Origin: Lachnospiraceae bacterium UBA7060
GTDB lineage: Bacteria; Bacillota; Clostridia; Lachnospirales; Lachnospiraceae
NCBI GenBank assembly: GCA_002493835.1
Contig: DLAA01000156.1
Coordinates: 1-16,730 of the forward strand
DNA: 16,730 nt
Reading direction: 5' to 3'
The translations under genes and the position numbers were made by a program. Of this stretch, positions 11,701 to 16,730 are shown piece by piece. A model generated the notes under the pieces. The model searched no databases, was not told the origin of the DNA, and saw only the letters and a program-made list of their open reading frames with translations. Numbering within the stretch: position 1 is the stretch's first letter; each line of letters begins with the position of its first letter.

Positions 11701-13902
11701 ATGGCATATTTTAACACCCGGTTTTACTGTGAGGCAGATGACGCGCTGTATTCGGACGGTGCCGTGGAAAATGAAATATATGAGCGTGTCTGCCAGAAGG
11801 ATACTTCATTGGAAACAGACACTAATTGGACGGTATTTTATCACTTTTCTCGCTTAAGACATAATATTTTGAATTGGTACCCTTTTAAGGATGGGTGTTC
11901 TGTCCTTGAAATTGGCGGCGGATGTGGCGCTCTAACCGGATTACTTGTACAAAAGGCAGGCCGGGTAACGACATGCGAGTTGACGATGCGGCGTGCGAAA
12001 ATTCTATATGAACGTCATAAGGATGCGTCTAATTTAGAAGTAGTCGTGGGAAATTTTCTGAAAGCTACATTTGATCAGAAATTCGATTATGTCGTTGTTA
12101 ACGGGGTTCTGGAGTATGCCAGAGGTATCATGGGCAGTGAAAAAACAGATCCTTATGTTGCATTTCTACAGCAGGCCAAAAGTTATCTGAATCCTGGCGG
12201 CATTATTTTGCTTTCGATAGAAAATCGAATTGGGTTAAAGTATTTGGCAGGTGCAGCGGAAGACCATGTGGGGAAATTCTTCGCAGGAATTAACGGGTAT
12301 TGTCAGGGGGAGCATGTTCAAACATTCTCGCAGTCTGAATTAGCCAGCTTATGCGAAAAGGCTGGATTATGTATATACAAGTGGTATTACCCGTATCCCG
12401 ACTATAAGTTTCCTACAGAGATTTTTACGGATGATTCTGTAAATTCTACTATGCCTACAGGTTCCGATGTTCCGTTTGATATGGCACGAGCAAAGTTGTA
12501 TGATAAGCAAAGCGTATATCATACGCTTATGGATGAACATATAGCCGGTCATTTTAGCAATTCCTTTCTTCTGGAATTGGGTGAAGGGCAGATACATAAC
12601 TGCTCACAAACGCCTACCTATATAAAAATCAGCAATAACAGAGACCGCAGTTATAGTATCTGCACGCTGATTTATGGAAACGATGGATACGTTGAAAAAA
12701 AGGCGCTTTTTCCACAGGGAAACGCGCATCTGTCGAAAATGCATTCAGCTGCCGCACCAATGGGCCTTTTCCATACAGTTTCATCAGACTATCAAAATGG
12801 CACACTTATCTGTCCAATTGTGAAGGAAGAGAGTATGCATAATTGTCTTAAAGCACTTGTAATTGAAGGAAATCTTGATGCCTTCTGGGGAAAAATACGT
12901 CTCTTGTGCAGTAGCTTATATGGAGATTCCACACCTAAACAATGTGAGGGGGCACCGGAATTTATAAATGTATTTGGTCCACTGACCGTCAGAAAACCGC
13001 TCCACTGGTTGCCTAATATCAATATCGACTTGAATGTCGATAATATATTCTGTGGAGATTCCTATTGGACGGTCATCGATAACGAATGGGTATTCCCTTT
13101 TGAAATCCCCGCTGAATATGCCCTATGGAGAATGATGATCCAACTTCAAGAGGATGTGTTATTTTCTTCGATAGTCTCCGAAAGTGATATTTACAATCTC
13201 CTGGAGATTAGCTCGGAAGAAGTGGACATTTTCCGGCAATGGGAAGTCCATTTTGCTCAAGAGTATGTGGGAATTCTTGATTTGTCCCCCCACTATATGC
13301 CTGAGTATTCTATTGACTTGGCTGAAGTCTTGGAACATCGGAAGCAAAGCCAAACGCTTGTAAGCCATCTGTTTTTGTTCTCTGAAACTGGAGAGGTGGA
13401 GACGTTAGAGTCCTATGGTGTATACAATGATGGGCGGTGGAAGGTTTGCTTCGAATCCGACCGCATTTCGTCTGCCACGACCATTCGCTGGGACCCTCTG
13501 GAGGGAAATGCCTGCCGTATCTCTGAAATTTTCATCGAAAATCTGGCCGCACATCCCGTTAATGCAGATCCAACGGAACCTGATTTTACATTTGCTACAT
13601 TTGATCCTCAGTTTTTATTACAGGGTGACTGGACTCACGTATCAAAGATTGAGATTAACTTCCAATGCAATATTCTGGAATGGACGACGGGTTTCTTTCG
13701 GATGGAGACTGACCGTGATAGAGAGCATCAACTGTATCTGAATGAAAAAGCGCTATACGAGCAAATTCAGGAAGAATTGGAAGCGGAGCGGCAGGCCTCA
13801 GGTCAGCTGCGTTCGGAGCTGGAAGCGGAGCGTCGTGTTTCGGCTCAATGGAAGGAATCGTATGAGAGCCTACGGGATGAGTTAATGAACCATAAGGGCT
13901 AA
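11701..13902 (+). CDS. WbdD-like methyltransferase-kinase with C-terminal coiled coil (glycan chain terminator candidate)
   Basis: This 733-aa protein has three parts. Residues about 45-250 are a class I SAM-methyltransferase: motif I VLEIGGGCGALTG (68-80), the acidic Glu93, and FDYVVVNGVLEY (128-139). Residues about 300-520 resemble a small-molecule or protein kinase: a Lys pair at 333-334, a catalytic loop IDLNVDNIF with Asp443 and Asn448 (the D-x4-N spacing of kinases), and the DFG-type Asp460 in VIDNEW. The last 60 residues form a coiled coil with two tandem 14-residue units. This order is that of E. coli WbdD, which phosphorylates and methylates the glycan end and sets its length. It lies next to Wzt. 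Start: the ATG at 11701, with GAGGTGG (11689-11695) 5 nt upstream; a GTG at 11692 lies inside that site. Sequence identity to WbdD is unchecked. Confidence 0.8.
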   Translation: MAYFNTRFYCEADDALYSDGAVENEIYERVCQKDTSLETDTNWTVFYHFSRLRHNILNWYPFKDGCSVLEIGGGCGALTGLLVQKAGRVTTCELTMRRAKILYERHKDASNLEVVVGNFLKATFDQKFDYVVVNGVLEYARGIMGSEKTDPYVAFLQQAKSYLNPGGIILLSIENRIGLKYLAGAAEDHVGKFFAGINGYCQGEHVQTFSQSELASLCEKAGLCIYKWYYPYPDYKFPTEIFTDDSVNSTMPTGSDVPFDMARAKLYDKQSVYHTLMDEHIAGHFSNSFLLELGEGQIHNCSQTPTYIKISNNRDRSYSICTLIYGNDGYVEKKALFPQGNAHLSKMHSAAAPMGLFHTVSSDYQNGTLICPIVKEESMHNCLKALVIEGNLDAFWGKIRLLCSSLYGDSTPKQCEGAPEFINVFGPLTVRKPLHWLPNINIDLNVDNIFCGDSYWTVIDNEWVFPFEIPAEYALWRMMIQLQEDVLFSSIVSESDIYNLLEISSEEVDIFRQWEVHFAQEYVGILDLSPHYMPEYSIDLAEVLEHRKQSQTLVSHLFLFSETGEVETLESYGVYNDGRWKVCFESDRISSATTIRWDPLEGNACRISEIFIENLAAHPVNADPTEPDFTFATFDPQFLLQGDWTHVSKIEINFQCNILEWTTGFFRMETDRDREHQLYLNEKALYEQIQEELEAERQASGQLRSELEAERRVSAQWKESYESLRDELMNHKG
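13774..13857 (+). repeat. Tandem 42-bp imperfect coding repeat in the coiled coil
   Basis: Two back-to-back 42-bp units encode ELEAERQASGQLRS (692-705) and ELEAERRVSAQWKE (706-719), each two heptads long. The first six residues are identical, and the DNA differs by silent and amino-acid-changing substitutions. Unit number could alter coiled-coil length. Confidence 0.75.
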
Positions 13903-13964
13903 TCGGCTTGGAAGGTAATAAATGGAAAAATGTTTTGATAATGGAGGCTGTAGAGGTAGTGGAC

Positions 13965-14807
13965 ATGAAAAAGGTCAGCGTTATTATGCCCTGCTTCAAT
14001 GACGGAGCATATATTGAGGAGGCAGTTGCATCTATCAGAGCACAGACTTATCCCAACATTGAGCTGGTCATTATTGACGATGGCTCTGACGAACCAGAAA
14101 CAAAGGCTGTTTTGGAGAAACTGGAATCATCAGGCGCGGTTTTGCTTCATACAAACCGGCTGCGTCCTGCCGGCGCTCGTAATGCGGGGATTGCGGCAGC
14201 AACGGGTGAGTATATTTTACCTGTGGATGCGGATGACTTGATTGCACCGAACTATATTGAAAAAGCGGTCAAAATTATGGACGACAATGATAATATTGGC
14301 GTTGTTTACTGTCATGCGGATCTATTCGGGGAGCAGTCTGGCCCATGGGAGTTACCGGATTATTCTTTGGAAAAGATGCTGCTGGACAATATTATCTTTG
14401 TAAGCGCAATGTTCCGGCGGGAGGATTGGTGCAAGGTCGGCGGCTATCGCACAACAATGAAGCACGGCATGGAAGACTATGATTTTTGGCTGTCTATCCT
14501 GGAATTGGACAGAAGTGTCCATCAGCTTCCTGAAGTCCTGTTTCACTATAGGATCAAGCCTGTTTCCCGTACCACCAGGTTCCAAGAAGACCCGGCTGTA
14601 GTACAGCAGACTTACCGGATGATCTATAACCAGCACCCGGTTTTGTACGAAAAATATAAGGACTTATATGCGATGGTTCTGAGGGACGCGTTGATTGAAC
14701 AGCTTTTTCTTAACCGCGCGTATCAGAAGAGCATCGGAATCCTGGAGCAGCTAAAGAAAGTCCCTGTGCTTAAGAATATAATCAAGCAAATCATATTGAA
14801 AAAATAA
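13965..14807 (+). CDS. Family 2 glycosyltransferase
   Basis: A 280-aa cytoplasmic GT-A enzyme. It starts KKVSVIMPCFNDGAYIEEAV, with the nucleotide-binding IDDGS (37-41), RPAGARNAGIAAATGEY (68-83), the metal-binding DADD (88-91) and the likely catalytic Asp171 in MEDYDFWLSILE. There is no hydrophobic anchor; the C-terminus is basic and amphipathic. I choose the ATG at 13965 because GAGG (13953-13956) lies 8 nt upstream and family proteins begin right at this strand. Longer starts (TTG at 13908, ATG at 13941) would add sequence unlike the family. It lies 62 nt after the methyltransferase-kinase gene in the same operon and presumably elongates or initiates the exported glycan. Sugar and linkage are unknown. 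Confidence 0.9.
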   Translation: MKKVSVIMPCFNDGAYIEEAVASIRAQTYPNIELVIIDDGSDEPETKAVLEKLESSGAVLLHTNRLRPAGARNAGIAAATGEYILPVDADDLIAPNYIEKAVKIMDDNDNIGVVYCHADLFGEQSGPWELPDYSLEKMLLDNIIFVSAMFRREDWCKVGGYRTTMKHGMEDYDFWLSILELDRSVHQLPEVLFHYRIKPVSRTTRFQEDPAVVQQTYRMIYNQHPVLYEKYKDLYAMVLRDALIEQLFLNRAYQKSIGILEQLKKVPVLKNIIKQIILKK

Positions 14808-14822
14808 AAAGGATTTATTGAC

Positions 14823-15944
14823 ATGGTTATTTTTACTTCCGTTTGTGCGAATTATGTACATAAGGCACGTACATTGGCGCAGTCTGTTAAGCAGCATATT
14901 CCTGACGCAAAGATGATCCTTTGTCTGGTGGAACGGGAGATTGATCCCCGAATTCCTGCGGATTACTTTGATGACATTGTTTTGGCTAAGGATGCCTGGG
15001 AAGGAAACTTTGACCGCTTCATCTTTAAGCACGCCATTGTGGAAGCATCCACTGCGGTGAAAGGACAGTTTTTCCGTTATTTGATGGATCGGTTTGTGGA
15101 TGAGGACAAATTTGTATATCTGGACCCCGACGTCTATGTATATGAAGACTTTCCGGAGCTGAAAGCGGAACTAGACCAACATCCGATTGTTCTGTGTCCC
15201 CATTTGCTCAGACCGGGTAATATCGATATGGAGTTGTCCAGTACTGCTCATGGAGTATACAATCTGGGCTTTCTCGGAATTTCCCGCAGCGAAGAGGGGC
15301 GCAAATGTGTCGATTGGTGGGCAGAACGACTGTATCTGTACTGCTATGATGATATTCAGAGAGGTATTTTTACCGATCAGAAATGGTTTGATCTTGCACC
15401 TTGCTTTTTTGATGTAAAGATATTTAAGCATCATGGGTACGACTTCGCTCCCTGGTCTCTCATGAACTGTAATGTCACAAAGGATGATTCCAACAATTAT
15501 CTTGTCGATGGAGATCCTCTGCGATTCATCCACTTTTCTGGATACGGGCGCTGTGCTGAGGACTGCATGACAAAATGGATGCCCGAGGAAGGCAAGCTGT
15601 TCCGTGAACTGTATGAAGATTACAGTGTACGTCATGATAGAAATGATGCAGATAAAATTTCCAAGACGCCTTGGGGGTATGCCAGCTATACATCCGGCGA
15701 GCATATTGAGGATTGTGTGCGGGCTGCTTATCGCAGCAACTGGGATGTAATGTTCCTGTATGAGAACCCCTTTGAGCATTCCAATGCGGAATACCGGAAA
15801 TTACTGGGAATCTCTGATAGTGGTACAGTCAAGAAGCCCTCTGAAATTCGCAGACTTTTTGCTAAGGCAAAATATACGCTAAAGACGAAAGGCATTGGCG
15901 GCCTGGCCCGAGCCTTTTTCAGATGGCTGAAGTATACCATTTAA
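14823..15944 (+). CDS. Glycosyltransferase of GT-A type (GT8-like, DPD motif)
   Basis: A 373-aa enzyme. The N-terminus IFTSVCANYVHKARTLAQSV resembles retaining GT-A transferases. KHAIVEASTAVKGQFFRYLM leads to the metal/donor site YLDPDVYVY (99-107, with Asp101 and Asp103). HGVYNLGFLGISRSEEG and FTDQKWFDLAP are further family blocks, and FIHFSGYG is a late conserved piece. No membrane segment is present, but the Lys/Arg-rich amphipathic C-terminus may touch the membrane. The ATG at 14823 is preceded by AAGGA about 9 nt upstream. It follows the family 2 transferase by 15 nt and ends the operon. Such proteins occur in capsule and O-antigen loci; the transferred sugar is unknown. The transferase call is good, the GT8-like placement moderate. 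Confidence 0.8.
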   Translation: MVIFTSVCANYVHKARTLAQSVKQHIPDAKMILCLVEREIDPRIPADYFDDIVLAKDAWEGNFDRFIFKHAIVEASTAVKGQFFRYLMDRFVDEDKFVYLDPDVYVYEDFPELKAELDQHPIVLCPHLLRPGNIDMELSSTAHGVYNLGFLGISRSEEGRKCVDWWAERLYLYCYDDIQRGIFTDQKWFDLAPCFFDVKIFKHHGYDFAPWSLMNCNVTKDDSNNYLVDGDPLRFIHFSGYGRCAEDCMTKWMPEEGKLFRELYEDYSVRHDRNDADKISKTPWGYASYTSGEHIEDCVRAAYRSNWDVMFLYENPFEHSNAEYRKLLGISDSGTVKKPSEIRRLFAKAKYTLKTKGIGGLARAFFRWLKYTI

Positions 15945-16224
15945 GACATATAAAGGTATCTTCAGGTGAGCAGGAGGCATCTGGCTTGCAGTTCCAAATT
16001 GTTTTACCGTAATATTTACCAAAACCCAAAAAAATCGATTTTCATATGCAAATCAGGGCTTTTGCGCCATGCTGGCGCAAAATGAGCATCTGTCGATGTG
16101 AGCACATGGAATAGAGCTGCTAAAGGCAACAAATTTAAGCGTACATTTTTTAGCTAAATTACGATGGTGCAATTTCATTCCAAGGAAATTCTGAAACATA
16201 CCATCAAATCTAGGAGGTACCAGA
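15945..16224. other. 280-nt non-coding gap between the glycan operon and the membrane-anchored ORF
   Basis: It contains a perfect hairpin (16060-16082), a weak promoter candidate (TTGCAG 15986-15991, 18-nt spacer, TAATAT 16010-16015), and a clear AGGAGG ribosome site just before 16225. No obvious terminator follows the operon. I recognise no RNA gene or remnant. Confidence 0.5.
16060..16082. repeat. Perfect 10-bp inverted repeat with 3-nt loop
   Basis: TTTTGCGCCA (16060-16069), loop TGC, TGGCGCAAAA (16073-16082). The stem is as strong as a terminator, but neither strand has a T run beyond the stem itself. It may be a weak terminator of the glycan operon or a leader structure of the next gene. 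Confidence 0.65.
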
Positions 16225-16719
16225 ATGAATAGAAATACGAAACGATTCGCTTTCGGAATCATTTTAGCTATTCTTTTATTTACCATTTTGATGGCATGCT
16301 CGTTACTTTTCTTTAAGCCATATATGTTGCTTACGGTTGAAACGGACAGACCATGTGACCTGACTGTATTCTATGATAATGGTGCCGAAGAAGGGTACTG
16401 TTTTGATGATGCGCACTTATCACAGGGAGATGTCCTTTCCGCCGGAAAACAGACGGTGAAGATTTATATTCCCCAGGAGGGTCTTCGCCGGCTGCGTTTG
16501 GACTTTGGAAACGCGCCATGCAATATTGCGATTTATCAGCTTGAGATTGTTCCAAACTTTACACAAAGCTATCGTCTCTCTGCGGAGGAAGTTTTTCATG
16601 AGTTCGGCGTTTTGAATGACATTTCCCAGAGCAGCTGTAAAGACGGTGTTGTAGATTATGCTGTTAGCGGTACGGACGGCTTTATTGCAACTTCAGATAA
16701 CTTAATTAGGGTCTACTGA
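16225..16719 (+). CDS. Membrane-anchored protein of unknown function, possibly truncated
   Basis: A 164-aa product from the ATG at 16225 with AGGAGG (16212-16217) 7 nt upstream. A basic start (NRNTKR) and one long hydrophobic segment (about 9-30) give an N-in, C-out anchor. The extracellular part (about 35-164) looks beta-rich, with LLTVETDRPCDLTVFYDNG and KQTVKIYIPQEGLRRLRLDF. From memory, such a segment followed by more membrane helices forms the N-terminus of large integral membrane proteins near glycan loci. Here the frame stops at TGA (16717-16719), 11 nt before the window end, without further helices, so it could be a truncated gene or a genuine short protein. LMAC at 21-24 only faintly resembles a lipobox. 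I do not recognise a function. Confidence 0.6.
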   Translation: MNRNTKRFAFGIILAILLFTILMACSLLFFKPYMLLTVETDRPCDLTVFYDNGAEEGYCFDDAHLSQGDVLSAGKQTVKIYIPQEGLRRLRLDFGNAPCNIAIYQLEIVPNFTQSYRLSAEEVFHEFGVLNDISQSSCKDGVVDYAVSGTDGFIATSDNLIRVY

Positions 16720-16730
16720 AAAAATACAAT

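Noticed and set aside
16285..16296. Lipobox (LMAC) making the last protein a lipoprotein
   Set aside because: Met at -2 is atypical, and the hydrophobic stretch continues past the Cys, fitting a membrane anchor better.
1..16730. tRNA, rRNA, CRISPR array or insertion sequence
   Set aside because: I saw no spaced identical repeats of CRISPR type, no cloverleaf-like gene, no rRNA sequence and no transposase or terminal inverted repeats.

Overview
The window reads as chromosomal DNA of a low-GC-lineage Gram-positive bacterium, most likely a gut Clostridia member of the Oscillospiraceae type. The signs are strong AGGAGG-type ribosome binding sites, sigma-A style promoters, a glmS-pyrG pair rich in G and C at third codon positions, a macro-domain protein with a C-terminal helical domain that I associate with Clostridia, and EpsG-type polysaccharide genes. 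Taxonomy is inferred from gene style only. By eye, base composition falls from GC-rich (1-3700) to AT-rich (3800-6250), then stays intermediate through the polysaccharide genes, which suggests an acquired island beside a conserved core.

Layout. (1) 1-1805: the end of glmS and complete pyrG on the + strand, closed by a strong, probably bidirectional hairpin terminator. (2) 1817-4185: three minus-strand genes, transcribed SLOG nucleotide-binding protein, then macro domain fused to a DNA-binding-like domain, then VWA (MIDAS) protein. The SLOG gene is divergent from a small ribbon-helix-helix (RHH) regulator at 4293-4496, and near-identical 18-bp operator-like sites lie in front of both start codons. 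(3) 4526-5927: a terminator, a minus-strand family 2 glycosyltransferase with its own consensus promoter, and a second RHH gene preceded by a palindrome and three TATGTTAT-like repeats at exact 12-bp intervals. (4) 6174-9429: an EpsG/Wzy-like membrane polymerase and, from its own perfect promoter, a rhamnosyltransferase-like enzyme, rmlA, and a 38-codon remnant of rmlB. (5) 9613-15944: a tight five-gene run of ABC permease (Wzm), ABC ATPase with a C-terminal carbohydrate-binding-type domain (Wzt), a methyltransferase-kinase-coiled-coil protein, and two glycosyltransferases. (6) 15945-16730: a 280-nt gap with a perfect hairpin, then a short membrane-anchored ORF that may be the broken start of a larger membrane protein.

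How the genes work together. RmlA makes dTDP-glucose for dTDP-rhamnose, although rmlB is only a relic here and rmlC/D are absent, so the pathway must be completed elsewhere. The glycosyltransferases assemble a rhamnose-containing glycan on a lipid carrier, and the Wzm/Wzt transporter exports it. The most interesting object is the 733-aa protein directly downstream of Wzt. It has a SAM-methyltransferase domain, a kinase-like domain with catalytic-loop Asp/Asn and a DFG-type Asp, and a terminal coiled coil. This is the architecture of WbdD, the chain terminator and length ruler of Escherichia coli O9a-type O antigens, where the cap is read by the C-terminal domain of Wzt. Here the pair sits in what appears to be a Gram-positive locus, beside a Wzy-like polymerase that belongs to the alternative assembly route. 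Assignments are from motifs and family memory; no database search was run.
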